39,318 nt of DNA from Kiritimatiellia bacterium (GTDB lineage Bacteria > Verrucomicrobiota > Kiritimatiellia > RFP12 > UBA1067): the NCBI GenBank assembly GCA_027858965.1, contig JAQIBS010000014.1:1-39318 (forward strand), written 5' to 3'. The position numbers and the translations under genes were made by a program. The notes beneath the pieces are model-generated. The model was not told the origin of the DNA and searched no databases. It saw only the letters and a program-made list of their open reading frames with translations. Shown piece after piece: positions 15,899-24,225 of the stretch. The stretch's first letter is position 1. Every line of letters begins with the position of its first letter.

Positions 15899-18373
15899 AT
15901 GAAGATCAGGACTATATTATGCTTGTTGGTGATGGGGGTACTTTGTGCCAATGTGAATGCAGTGGAATCTCGCTGTCCATTGATCCCGATGGGGGCAATT
16001 ACCGGAAAACCTGATGAGCAGCAGATACAGGAAACTCTGGAGAGCTACAAGGCCGTAGGGGTTGATCAGTTTCTGGTTTATCCGAGAAGCGGGTTGGAAC
16101 TTGAGTATATGGGTGAAGAGTGGCTGCAGCTCTGCGAGTGGATATGCAAACACGCAAAGCGACTGGACATGGCTATCTGGTTGTACGATGAATACAACTG
16201 GCCGAGCGGTTCGTGCAAGGGACGGGTGCCTGCAGAAAATCCGGATTATGAAGCTCGGAAATTTGCCGTATATAAGCAGAAGGACGGTTCATACACATGG
16301 AAGGTTGTGCATGCACCCGGCTGGGTTGATAACTACAGCTTCAAGGCGATGCAGCGGTTTATGGAGATGACCCATAAACAATATGAAAAACGTCTGAAGC
16401 CTTACATGGGTTCAACAATCAAGGGGATTTTCTCAGATGAACCTTCGCACCCTGTTCCATTTAAGATTCCAGGAAAACCTCTTTTGACCTTTCGATATTT
16501 TGATCAGGCGGAAGAGGAATACAAATCTGCAACAGGTCGCAATCTGCACGCGGATGTTGAGGCTTATCTGGCCGACAATACACGTGATGAGGTCTGGGCG
16601 GTTTATGCAGACCTTCTGGGGAGGCGGTTCAGGAAATCATTTTTTGACCCGATTCATGCCTGGTGTGAGCGCATGGGGATTCAGTCAACCGGTCACATGA
16701 TTGCCGAGAACAATACTGCTCATTCCGCACGTTACAACGGTAAGCCCCTACATGTATTGAAGGGGTTGGGTATACCGGGAATGGATGAGATCGCCACCCG
16801 TACGGATCCAAAGAGCATTGAATGGATCACCTTCGGGGTGGCGCAGCATGCGGCCGGCAGAAAGGGTAATGGCGGACTTGTTGAACTGTTTGCTCTTGGT
16901 CCTGCTGACATGAAACACTCAGTGCACCGCCAAATGATCTGGTTGAGCGCAATGCACAAGCTGGATCACTATGTTCTGGCTGTGGCACCGCTTGATGCCC
17001 GTGGCAATGTGGAGAAGCATGCCTACTTTAATCCATTTACTCGCATGCAGCCGTGGTTCCCTGCTTTGCAGTTGTTGGGTGATGAGGCTCGTGTTGCGGC
17101 GAGTTATGCCAGAAAACCGGTGCATTGTGATGTCGGTATCCGTTATCCTCAGAAAGAGTCCGCCAGATTGAGCATAAAAAAGAAACAGCAGCCCTGGCTG
17201 CAGGGGACACTGCGTCGCTTTGCAATTAATCAGATCACATACGATCTGTATGAAGAGGATGAGAAGTGTGATAAAACCTTTGTCTTTTCATTTAACGGAA
17301 AATCATTTAAAGAGGAGAACTCAGGAAAGGTTTTCAAACTGCTTGATGACGCGGTTGCCTTCATGCGGGAGAAGCGTCCTCAGGAAGTGCGAGTTCTGGA
17401 TGAAAAGGGAGAAAGGGTTAAGGACCTTCTGCTGCGTCACTATAACGATGGCAGTGTTGTGGTTCTGGATCTCTCCGCGAAAGAACGCAAATCACTGCAT
17501 TTGAAACGAAAGGGAGTTGCGGATGTAATCTTTAACCTGCCAGCTCGTGGCGTTTTTGTTATGGATGCAAAAGGAGAGGTTCATAGAGACGGATCTGCTG
17601 GTGGTAAGCTGTGCGCATCTGTTCCCTCGGAAACCGCTTATGATCTTACTCTCGCTGCTGATAACACATATCGATTGATATTCAACTCTGAAAAAACGCT
17701 GAAGTTCTCCGTTAAGAAACCGGTTGAGGGCGTACGTATTGTGGTGCGTAATTATACGGATGCCAGTGGCGTCCTCCTTGATGGTAAATCTGTAAAAACC
17801 GAAGAGCCGTGTGACCGTTTGATTCAGGGGTTTAAAACGCTTTATAAACAGAGTGCTTCCATGAAGCTGGCAGCGGGAGAGCATACAATGACGATTGCAA
17901 AAGGCTCTGTTGATAATAACTTCTTCCTGCCGGTTGCATTGCTGTCCGGCCCCTTTGCTGTTGAAGAGCAGTCGGTCCTGAAACCATTGGAAAGTAAGGT
18001 TAAGGCAGGGACGTTAATTCAGCAGGGATTGCCTGGATTTACAGGAAAAGTTATTTATTCAGCGATGGTAGATGTTCCCTCTCTCTCAGGGGATCTGCGC
18101 CTGAAGCTTAATACCGGCGGTTTTTATACTTCGGTCTCTCTTGACAGCGAGAAGTTGGGTGAACGTGCCTGGGCTCCTTACAACTGGAAAGTTCAGGAAA
18201 AGTGCAGAGGAAAGAGGGTTAAATTAAGTGTCAGTGTATGGACATCGGTTCTGCCCATGTTCGGTGACTGGAAGACCGCCGGAGCATGCTGGGACAGTAA
18301 GTTCTGGGTTCCTCCCGCATCCGGACGTAAGGAGGTCGGGCTGATCACCCCTCCAGAGTGGACTTTGTATTAA
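15899..18373 (+). CDS. Exported GH106-related glycoside hydrolase
   Basis: An 824-residue exported protein with a signal peptide ending near NVNA. The barrel region has WLYDEYNWPSGSCKGRV (about 94-110), which matches the DE-x-x-WPSG-x-x-GxV signature seen in GH106-like enzymes. GIFSDEP (about 177-182) is a candidate catalytic acidic site, and STGHMIAENN follows. The C-terminal third is a beta-sandwich with YSAMVDVPSLSGDLRLKLN and STRAND-like repeats, probably a sugar-binding domain. It is shorter than the rhamnosidase at 7704 and lacks that protein's DSWE motif, so it belongs to a distant branch and its substrate is uncertain. AAGGGGGAG a few bases upstream is a strong ribosome site. Its end lies 23 bp from the convergent GH99/71-like gene, with no clear terminator between. 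Confidence 0.6.
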   Translation: MKIRTILCLLVMGVLCANVNAVESRCPLIPMGAITGKPDEQQIQETLESYKAVGVDQFLVYPRSGLELEYMGEEWLQLCEWICKHAKRLDMAIWLYDEYNWPSGSCKGRVPAENPDYEARKFAVYKQKDGSYTWKVVHAPGWVDNYSFKAMQRFMEMTHKQYEKRLKPYMGSTIKGIFSDEPSHPVPFKIPGKPLLTFRYFDQAEEEYKSATGRNLHADVEAYLADNTRDEVWAVYADLLGRRFRKSFFDPIHAWCERMGIQSTGHMIAENNTAHSARYNGKPLHVLKGLGIPGMDEIATRTDPKSIEWITFGVAQHAAGRKGNGGLVELFALGPADMKHSVHRQMIWLSAMHKLDHYVLAVAPLDARGNVEKHAYFNPFTRMQPWFPALQLLGDEARVAASYARKPVHCDVGIRYPQKESARLSIKKKQQPWLQGTLRRFAINQITYDLYEEDEKCDKTFVFSFNGKSFKEENSGKVFKLLDDAVAFMREKRPQEVRVLDEKGERVKDLLLRHYNDGSVVVLDLSAKERKSLHLKRKGVADVIFNLPARGVFVMDAKGEVHRDGSAGGKLCASVPSETAYDLTLAADNTYRLIFNSEKTLKFSVKKPVEGVRIVVRNYTDASGVLLDGKSVKTEEPCDRLIQGFKTLYKQSASMKLAAGEHTMTIAKGSVDNNFFLPVALLSGPFAVEEQSVLKPLESKVKAGTLIQQGLPGFTGKVIYSAMVDVPSLSGDLRLKLNTGGFYTSVSLDSEKLGERAWAPYNWKVQEKCRGKRVKLSVSVWTSVLPMFGDWKTAGACWDSKFWVPPASGRKEVGLITPPEWTLY

Positions 18374-18396
18374 GGATATGCCATTGCATTGGAGTT

Positions 18397-19629
18397 TTAA
18401 CGCTTTGGTATTTTCTGAGGAAAGGGTTTGCCTGAGCGGAACAGACGGGTTGCCTCCCCAGTCAGCCAGAGATAGTGATCGGAGGGCAGATCTCCGTAAC
18501 TCTGGAATTCAAAGTCCTCACCTTCAGGCGGGGTATTGTCTATCTTGAAGATCTGCGTTCCTTCATCCACTTCATCAAACATTGCCACATAGATGCAGCT
18601 GGCACCGGCATGCTGTGCCGCTATGAACTGCTCCCAGAGAAAGGCACCTCCGCGCCGAGGGATGGAGTTGGGCTCTCCTTTGAGGTTGCCCCAGCTGAAT
18701 CCTGCAAAGACAACCGGCATAAAGGTGAGCTTGTTTTCAAGGCACCAGATGGAATCTTCCTGCCAAACCTTCTCCACATGTTTCACTCCGTTGCTATCTT
18801 TGAAACGTCCCACGCTCCATGAGTGTACAATATCGGCCTTGCGTATAATATCATGGAGGCGTTTGTCCCGGATGGTATCTTTATTCAGTGTGCGCCAGTA
18901 GAAGGGGACGCCCAGCAGGACCGAGCAACCCTCAGTTTTGAAGAAATCGACCAACTTTTCGCAGGCGGCCAGATTGTATTTGCGTTTGTCATTGAAACCA
19001 AGTCCCCAAATGGATATCAGCGGATGTTCTTGGTGATACTGCCAGGCGGTATCTGTCTTGAAATTAATAATCCCGCTGGAGGTGAGATGTTTCCAGTCTT
19101 TGATCACAATCTCTGCGGCGTTAGCACCCAGACCGGAGAGGTCAAACATCAGGGTGCAGGAGCGTCCATTGGCCGCCGCTGCATCACGGCAGTAACCGAG
19201 TACGCGATCGCCGGAGTTACGATAGGGCCTTGGCTCAGATTTTCGATTGTAAAACGAGGTAGGGAAGCGCTGAACAAAAACACCGTCGATTCCGTATTGT
19301 TTCATCCATTTGAAGTGACGGTTGACAGTGGCCCGGTTATCGGAGGAGAAAACTTTGGCAACCGCACCCTCTTTGAAATGCAGTGGCAGAGGAGATAGTT
19401 CATCCGATGTGGCTTCAGATATATCCGGCAGGTAGTCGATGGTCGGGGTGTATTTTCCATTATGTTTGCGTACCCAGTGGTGCCAGCCTGCATTGGACTG
19501 ATCTGTCTCGGTGCGGAACCATCCCTGATAACCGCACATTACGCGACCGTCAAGCGATGGATAAAGGGGCTCAGCTGCAAAGGCGGTCTGCAGGGCTGCG
19601 AGGCAAAGAAACAATCTGTAAATTTTCAT
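18397..19629 (-). CDS. Exported GH99/GH71-like protein
   Basis: A 410-residue exported protein with a signal peptide ending near AFAAE. The mature start LDGRVMCGYQGWFRTETDQSNAGW is typical of the GH71/99-like group of putative endo-acting glycosidases. Later motifs fit the same barrel: FKWMKQYGIDGVFVQRF, LMFDLSGL, HPLISIWGLGF and, near the end, YVAMFDEVDEGTQIFK. The DEVDEGT segment supplies acidic residues likely to lie in the active site. GH99 enzymes act on alpha-mannan and GH71 on alpha-1,3-glucan; the substrate here is unknown. The ribosome site before ATG 19629 is weak. Upstream is a long non-coding repeat region, so it appears to be transcribed alone. Confidence 0.72.
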   Translation of the reverse strand: MKIYRLFLCLAALQTAFAAEPLYPSLDGRVMCGYQGWFRTETDQSNAGWHHWVRKHNGKYTPTIDYLPDISEATSDELSPLPLHFKEGAVAKVFSSDNRATVNRHFKWMKQYGIDGVFVQRFPTSFYNRKSEPRPYRNSGDRVLGYCRDAAAANGRSCTLMFDLSGLGANAAEIVIKDWKHLTSSGIINFKTDTAWQYHQEHPLISIWGLGFNDKRKYNLAACEKLVDFFKTEGCSVLLGVPFYWRTLNKDTIRDKRLHDIIRKADIVHSWSVGRFKDSNGVKHVEKVWQEDSIWCLENKLTFMPVVFAGFSWGNLKGEPNSIPRRGGAFLWEQFIAAQHAGASCIYVAMFDEVDEGTQIFKIDNTPPEGEDFEFQSYGDLPSDHYLWLTGEATRLFRSGKPFPQKIPKR

Positions 19630-20041
19630 AATGAGGAAGATTAATCTGTTGCGGGCTTGATGTAAAGCCTAAGTAATGCGTTCACCACGCACGTAATTTC
19701 GGGCGCTGAGGCCAGCGCCCTTCCATTAAGACAAAAATAACCTCTCCGTGAACGGAAAAAAGCGATCATCAATAACAGCGCAATTGAAATTCGACCCCTT
19801 AGGCGCTAACGCCCCACTCTGGCGGAACCGTGGCTCACGGTCCGCAATCCAGTCCATTGAGTTCAAATTCTTGTGGCTAGGCGCATGCCTGACAAGGTGC
19901 GAAAACACAGGAATATGGACATATTTCAAGTTTCCGCAACGAAGTCAGGCGTGATGCAGTAGCCACTAAAATGTGAAGTTATTTCCGCGTGGGCCCTTAA
20001 TGTGAATCCATCATTCGGAATCGATATTTGAACTGTATTTT

Positions 20042-20071
20042 CGATACCGATATCGATACCGATACCGATAT
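20042..20071. repeat. Hexanucleotide microsatellite (CGATAC/CGATAT)
   Basis: Five consecutive six-base units CGATAC, CGATAT, CGATAC, CGATAC, CGATAT followed by CGA. Each unit is partly self-complementary through CGAT or GATATC. It lies just before the first REP-like element. Confidence 0.8.
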
Positions 20072-20090
20072 CGAGTTGCGGCAAAATATC

Positions 20091-20129
20091 TTGTAGGGTG
20101 TGCCTCTCCCGCGAATGCGGGAGGGCGCG
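20091..20129. repeat. REP-like palindromic element, copy 1
   Basis: TTGTAGG, six variable bases, then a 26-base block containing the hairpin CTCCCGC-GAAT-GCGGGAG and the tail GGCGCG. The stem extends to about 9 bp. The 26-base block (20104-20129) is identical to that at 21067-21092. The layout, a conserved head followed by a short GC-rich palindrome, is that of REP elements moved by RAYT-type transposases. No transposase gene is in the window. Confidence 0.7.
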
Positions 20130-20225
20130 CATAATGTTAATTGACATAAATGATTTCATGGCAGTACTATGATTATATACCGAAGAAGATAAGAGAGATA
20201 AATAGAAGACAGATGGATTAAAATT

Positions 20226-20918
20226 ATGGCACATAAAGACGCACATAGATTACATCGAACAGGTTGGCTGCGTGCCGCTGTGATGGGGGCTAATGATGGT
20301 ATCGTTTCCACAGCGAGTCTGGTGATAGGCGTTGCCGCCGCTCATGCGGTACGCGGAGAAATTCTGCTTGCAGGTATTGCCGGTGCGGTTGCCGGGGCCA
20401 TGTCGATGGCGGCAGGTGAATATGTCTCCGTCAGTTCACAGTCTGATACAGAAAAAGCGGATCTCGATCTGGAAAAACGTCATATCAAGGATAATCTTGA
20501 GTTTGAACATAAGGAGCTTGCCGCTATTTATCAGGAGCGTGGTCTTGAACCGGATCTTGCTCTACAGGTTGCAGATCAGTTAATGGTTCATGATGCTCTG
20601 GGGGCTCATGCCCGCGATGAACTGGGTATACAGGATCAATTCAGGGCTCGACCGATTCAGGCCGCGGTTTCATCAGCTGCCATGTTTGCCGTCGGAGCGG
20701 CACTTCCACTTTTATCGATAATGGCGGCTCCCAGGTCTCATGTAATTCCTGTGGTTGCCGTTTTGTCGCTCCTTTTTCTAGCATTGCTAGGGAGTCTGGC
20801 TGCTCATGTGGGTGGGGCATCAATGGTGAAGGGGGCGCTCAGGGTGACATTCTGGGGGGCGTTGGCAATGGGTCTGACTGCAGCGGTAGGTACTCTTTTT
20901 GGGGTAGTGGTGTGCTAG
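20226..20918 (+). CDS. VIT1/CCC1 family membrane transporter
   Basis: A 230-residue membrane protein of the VIT1/CCC1 family, which moves iron or manganese out of the cytoplasm. The start HRTGWLRAAVMGANDGIVSTASLVIGVA is the hallmark first helix. The second helix GAVAGAMSMAAGEYVSVSSQSDTEKAD leads into an acidic cytosolic segment (about residues 75-140) rich in Glu and Asp that could bind metal. Three further hydrophobic helices fill the C-terminal third, giving the usual five. Length is normal. The ribosome site is weak. It stands alone, flanked on both sides by REP-like elements and simple repeats, with no other metal genes nearby. Confidence 0.88.
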   Translation: MAHKDAHRLHRTGWLRAAVMGANDGIVSTASLVIGVAAAHAVRGEILLAGIAGAVAGAMSMAAGEYVSVSSQSDTEKADLDLEKRHIKDNLEFEHKELAAIYQERGLEPDLALQVADQLMVHDALGAHARDELGIQDQFRARPIQAAVSSAAMFAVGAALPLLSIMAAPRSHVIPVVAVLSLLFLALLGSLAAHVGGASMVKGALRVTFWGALAMGLTAAVGTLFGVVVC

Positions 20919-21247
20919 AGAAGGTTGAAGGTTGAAGGTTAAAAGGGTTGAAGGTTAAAGAAGTTCTAAAGTTCGAGAGTTCTAAAGTCGGGTTGCGGTG
21001 TAATTGCCAGCCTGGCTGGTTCAGGAAAGGGCTAAGCGTTAAATGGCGAAGCCTTGTAGGAAGCGGCTCTCCCGCGAATGCGGGAGGGCGCGTATAGGCG
21101 GATCAGCGGAAGGCAGAAACCATTTCAACCATTTTAACGATTTTAACCACTTGAACTATCGCGAATTTTTTGTTTTCTTGACGGCCATAGCCGAAGGCGA
21201 CGGCTGTTTATTGTGTGAAATGAGCGATAAGCTACTAGAGAATAAAT
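20919..21247. other. 329-bp repeat-filled non-coding gap
   Basis: Several GGTTGAA-type heptamers occupy about 20920-20960. AGTTCTAAAGT appears twice at 16-bp spacing (20962-20972 and 20978-20988). The second REP-like element is at 21054-21092. At about 21120-21160 an AACCATTTTAAC-type stretch is partly complementary to the heptamer tract. No gene is credible here; the open frame at 21043-21276 is low complexity and runs through the REP element. Confidence 0.6.
21054..21092. repeat. REP-like palindromic element, copy 2
   Basis: Same structure and orientation as the copy at 20091: TTGTAGG, six variable bases (AAGCGG here) and the identical 26-base palindromic block at 21067-21092. The head TTGTAGGAAGCGG is close in style to the GTGGGAGCGG head of Pseudomonas REP elements. 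The two copies bracket the VIT-type gene. Confidence 0.7.
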
Positions 21248-21676
21248 ATGATAAAAATATTAATTGCCAGATTTAAACAGGGATACCGGACCCAGCCGTT
21301 TCCACCGAAGAAAGATCTCTTGTCTGAGAGATATTTAGGGTTGCCGCATATCTCTCCCGATGCCACAGAAGAGGATTGTGGTGCCTGCGAAGCGGATATC
21401 AATGTGTTGGGCACATTGAGTTATGATCTTGGACGTTTTGGAATTCAGTTTGTCGCATCTCCACGACATGCCGATGGTCTTGTAGTGACAGGGGCAGTCA
21501 CAGAAAATATGAAATTGGCATTGGAGAAAACTTACAGAGCAATGCCATCACCGAAACTTGTTATTGCCGTAGGAGCATGCGCTATCTCCGGCGGACCTTA
21601 TATTGATCACAAAGAGACTAACAACGGAGTTGAATCTGTTCTAGTTTACCACCAAGAACCCCTGGTGAATATCTAA
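21248..21676 (+). pseudogene. 3'-truncated [NiFe]-hydrogenase / NuoB-like small subunit
   Basis: The frame matches the small subunit of group 4 energy-converting hydrogenases and NuoB. It has CGACEADI (Cys 44 and 47), YDLGRFGIQFVASPRHADGLVVTG, the EKTYRAMPSPKLVIAVG stretch and GACAISGG (Cys 111). The protein then reaches GVESVL and breaks off into unrelated residues. It lacks the PGCPPRP motif that supplies the fourth cluster ligand and about 30 C-terminal residues. No large subunit, ferredoxin or membrane subunit is nearby. The end overlaps the converging lipoprotein gene, so a deletion or insertion junction lies near 21640-21650. It is very probably a non-functional relic. Confidence 0.7.
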
Positions 21677-22010
21677 TATAGTACTGCTTATCGGGCAGGC
21701 AATTAATTTCAATTCGTTTCATTAACATCCATCCAATAATTATTTGCCAGCTGGAGAATGATATTGAGTGTGTTCCGGGTTCCACCTTAAATATGATATG
21801 AGTCCCGTTATTGAGCATCGCAATACTCTGCTCGTTCAAGTCCACCCGAAAACTAACCCCACCTCCTGTGATGCCGCTCTCCCGTAAAACAGTTAGTGTC
21901 GCTGCTTTATCAACATTACTTACGTGTGGTAGTGTAGATAATTGGCCATGAGTACATCCCCCAAGAAGATAGAGTGACAATAAAACTAATGCGGTTGCTT
22001 TAAAATACAT
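21618..22010 (-). CDS. Small lipoprotein, DUF2846-like
   Basis: A lipoprotein of 130 residues starting at ATG 22010, where AGGAG lies 6 nt upstream; ATG 22028 is less likely. The signal peptide MYFKATALVLLSLYLLGGC ends in the lipobox LGGC. The body is a small beta-rich domain with NGTHIIFKVEPGTHSISF and CLPDKQYYIRY, the pattern of DUF2846-type lipoproteins of unknown function. It overlaps the preceding lipoprotein gene by 11 nt, so the two are made together. Its last codons run antisense into the truncated hydrogenase fragment, and the natural C-terminus may have been replaced at that junction. Confidence 0.65.
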   Translation of the reverse strand: MYFKATALVLLSLYLLGGCTHGQLSTLPHVSNVDKAATLTVLRESGITGGGVSFRVDLNEQSIAMLNNGTHIIFKVEPGTHSISFSSWQIIIGWMLMKRIEINCLPDKQYYIRYSPGVLGGKLEQIQLRC

Positions 22011-22290
22011 AAGAAGCTCCTTGAACAACGGAATAACCTATAAGGCCGCCTATAGCTGCAATCATGAAATCATTCCCATGAAGCTTTGCTCCTATGAAGT
22101 CTATCTCTTCTGGCATATCGACTTCCACAAGTAACTTATCGAGTCTTTGACTCACCCTGGAACTTGCGGAAACGTATTTGGTCTGGGTTGAGCAACCAAT
22201 TGGAAATAAAAGCATAATAATAAACAAAAAGACTGCAAAAGAATTAACTTGATTGAAAGCAATACTTGAATTTCGCGCACAGATATTCAT
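22000..22290 (-). CDS. Very small lipoprotein of unknown function
   Basis: A 96-residue protein not recognised as a known family. A hydrophobic stretch FAVFLFIIMLLFPIGC ends in a plausible lipobox (FPIGC, Cys about 33). The mature part is about 60 residues and ends with a glycine-containing hydrophobic segment MIAAIGGLIGYSVV that could be a membrane helix. A strong AGGAGGTGG ribosome site (complement of 22294-22303) directly precedes ATG 22290. It leads a two-gene unit with the DUF2846-like lipoprotein, about 135 bp downstream of the subtilase gene on the same strand. Confidence 0.6.
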   Translation of the reverse strand: MNICARNSSIAFNQVNSFAVFLFIIMLLFPIGCSTQTKYVSASSRVSQRLDKLLVEVDMPEEIDFIGAKLHGNDFMIAAIGGLIGYSVVQGASYVF

Positions 22291-22425
22291 AGAACCACCT
22301 CCTGTTCATTTACAGCAATTTTGATTAATTTTAATACTTTTTTGATTGAGCCTGCAGCCTAACTCCCCTGATAGACTAAGCGTCATGCCTGTCAGGGCAT
22401 AGCCTTGGCGAAGAGTGATGGAACG

Positions 22426-24198
22426 TTAGTGATATAATAGCATGGTGCCAGGTTTGACATTACCGGAAACAATAAGCGAGAACCACTGTTCGGAATCGGT
22501 CAATGTGCCATCATAATCCACAACAATGGTATAATCATCTTGTGAAGGAGAGGCAATATAGACCTGCTCAACATTATCAATATTATTTTCAGCTATGGCT
22601 GTTGCATTCGAGCTCGGATAAGTATAGCTCAGAGAATAAGGATAGTTGGTTGACGCACCGTTGATAACCTTGAGATCAAGGTCATTGATCAGAACAGGTG
22701 TTCGACTATCATTGGCAGAGGTTGCAGTCCCCGGAGGATCTGTCCAGCAAAGAGTTACTTTTATCGGCTGCTTACCATCGGAGTTAAACGTATATATTTT
22801 TGACTGATCAGTTGATGTGTTAAGCATTGCTTCATCCACTCTGATATTATCACCTTCATCAAGACTTTTTAAAATATCGGCAGCATTTTTTATATTTACC
22901 AGTCCCCAACCATTAATATAATCCGGCCCAGGACGACCTAAATCATCTGCTGTATGAATAATTAATCCCTTTAGAGTGCTGGCACGCATTGCATTGTTCG
23001 TGGAAAAATAGTTTTCATAAAGTTCTATTAGAAGAGCTGCCGATCCACACGCATTTGGAGTAGCCATACTTGTTCCACTCATTATTGCATAAGCGTTATC
23101 TGCTGTATTATATGTTGATAGCAACCCTACACCATCTGCAACCACATCAGGTTTTATTCGTCCGTCATCTGCAGGGCCCCATGAGCTGAAACTTGACATC
23201 GTTGCACTTGCTAAAGATCTCTCATCACTGGACACAGCCGGATTTACAGCTCCAACAGTAAGAATATTTTTTGCATTTCCAACATATCCTATTGTGTCAT
23301 ATCCATCTTTATATTGACCATCACCAGCCGGATCAGAGGCAGAACTATAACTGCTGTTGGTTTTCCAGCTGCCATCCCAATATAAAAATGAAGTACCTTC
23401 CGAAGGAGGTCCATCGTTTCTATCGTTGCCAGAAGCTTTGAAAGGAAGATAGTAAGGTGCATTGTATACTAAATTATCATATGCTCTTGTGGTACTCATA
23501 TACATCCCGAAACCATACTCCGGCCCAAAAGAACCATCTGTATAAGCTCCATACCAAGACCAGACCCCATTATAATTCCAGCCGCAAACATATCCATAAG
23601 AATGATTGGACAGATATATAGTATTGCTTTCAGCAGGATATGATGCTGCAACAGCTGTCATTTCAGCAAGATCATAAGTCCAGTCATAAGAGTGAATTGT
23701 AACAGATGGAGCCATGCCTTTTGATGACGCATAAATACCAGCAGCACCAATGGTACCACCAACATGTGTCGCATGATAATGACTTGCTGCAACATTCTTC
23801 AGCACAACACGATTATCTGTAAACTCCTGATGTGTCTGCAAAACAGACCCGCCATCCCAAATGCCAACAACCGTATTTGAACCTGCCACATTAAAAGGGG
23901 AAAAACAACGCACTTTGTCGGTCGCAGCAGAAATTGCTGCATCAACATTAAAAGTACTATAATAAATAGGTTTATTATTTTCAAACCTCATCAATTCCAT
24001 TTTTTGAAAACCATTATCAATCGTCACAGGAACGCCACTTTTCTTTGCCCACTCAACTGCAAATGCCTTTTCCATAACAGCTTTTTTTCTTAAGGTTTTG
24101 ACACTTTGCTGACGTTTAGCGTCGTTATTTGCGAAAGTAACCTCTTTAGCTTGTACTATAGGCACAATAAACATCAATATTAACAGTATTTTTTTCAT
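22426..24198 (-). CDS. Secreted subtilisin-like (S8) serine protease with C-terminal beta-sandwich
   Basis: A 590-residue exported protease with a signal peptide MKKILLILMFIVPIVQA. The S8 catalytic triad is visible: Asp 115 in GIWDGG, His 145 in ATHVGGT and Ser 377 in SGTSMATP. The oxyanion Asn is near 258 (ASGNDR). The C-terminal part (about 450-575) is a jelly-roll, P-domain-like module with KVTLCWTDPPG and LINDLDLKV, common in kexin-like and secreted bacterial subtilases. It ends in a tail KPGTMLLYH, resembling two other secreted proteins here. The gene is distinctly AT-rich compared with its neighbours and lies between two decayed genes, which suggests acquisition from elsewhere. The ribosome site is weak. 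Confidence 0.88.
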   Translation of the reverse strand: MKKILLILMFIVPIVQAKEVTFANNDAKRQQSVKTLRKKAVMEKAFAVEWAKKSGVPVTIDNGFQKMELMRFENNKPIYYSTFNVDAAISAATDKVRCFSPFNVAGSNTVVGIWDGGSVLQTHQEFTDNRVVLKNVAASHYHATHVGGTIGAAGIYASSKGMAPSVTIHSYDWTYDLAEMTAVAASYPAESNTIYLSNHSYGYVCGWNYNGVWSWYGAYTDGSFGPEYGFGMYMSTTRAYDNLVYNAPYYLPFKASGNDRNDGPPSEGTSFLYWDGSWKTNSSYSSASDPAGDGQYKDGYDTIGYVGNAKNILTVGAVNPAVSSDERSLASATMSSFSSWGPADDGRIKPDVVADGVGLLSTYNTADNAYAIMSGTSMATPNACGSAALLIELYENYFSTNNAMRASTLKGLIIHTADDLGRPGPDYINGWGLVNIKNAADILKSLDEGDNIRVDEAMLNTSTDQSKIYTFNSDGKQPIKVTLCWTDPPGTATSANDSRTPVLINDLDLKVINGASTNYPYSLSYTYPSSNATAIAENNIDNVEQVYIASPSQDDYTIVVDYDGTLTDSEQWFSLIVSGNVKPGTMLLYH

Positions 24199-24225
24199 AT
24201 TAGAGTATTTCCAGTTTTATATAAG

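Larger units (their letters stand above)
19630..20225. other. 596-bp non-coding, hairpin-rich region
   Basis: No convincing gene. It contains a GGGCGCT/AGCGCCC hairpin (19701-19720) and a strong bulged hairpin GCGG-A-ACCGT / ACGGT-CCGC with loop GGCTC (19822-19845). A CGATAY microsatellite (20042-20071) and a REP-like element (20091-20129) follow. Small open frames here have no ribosome site and overlap the repeats. The promoters of the GH99/71-like gene (leftward) and the VIT-type gene (rightward) must lie in it, but none stands out. Confidence 0.6.

Noticed and set aside
19726-19954. Overlapping 67- and 68-codon frames on both strands in the non-coding region
   Set aside because: No ribosome sites, no domain, and both cross a strong hairpin; more likely structured non-coding sequence.
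21043-21276. 77-codon open frame on the plus strand
   Set aside because: It runs through the REP-like element and a low-complexity HFNHFNDFNHLN tract, has no ribosome site and overlaps the next frame.
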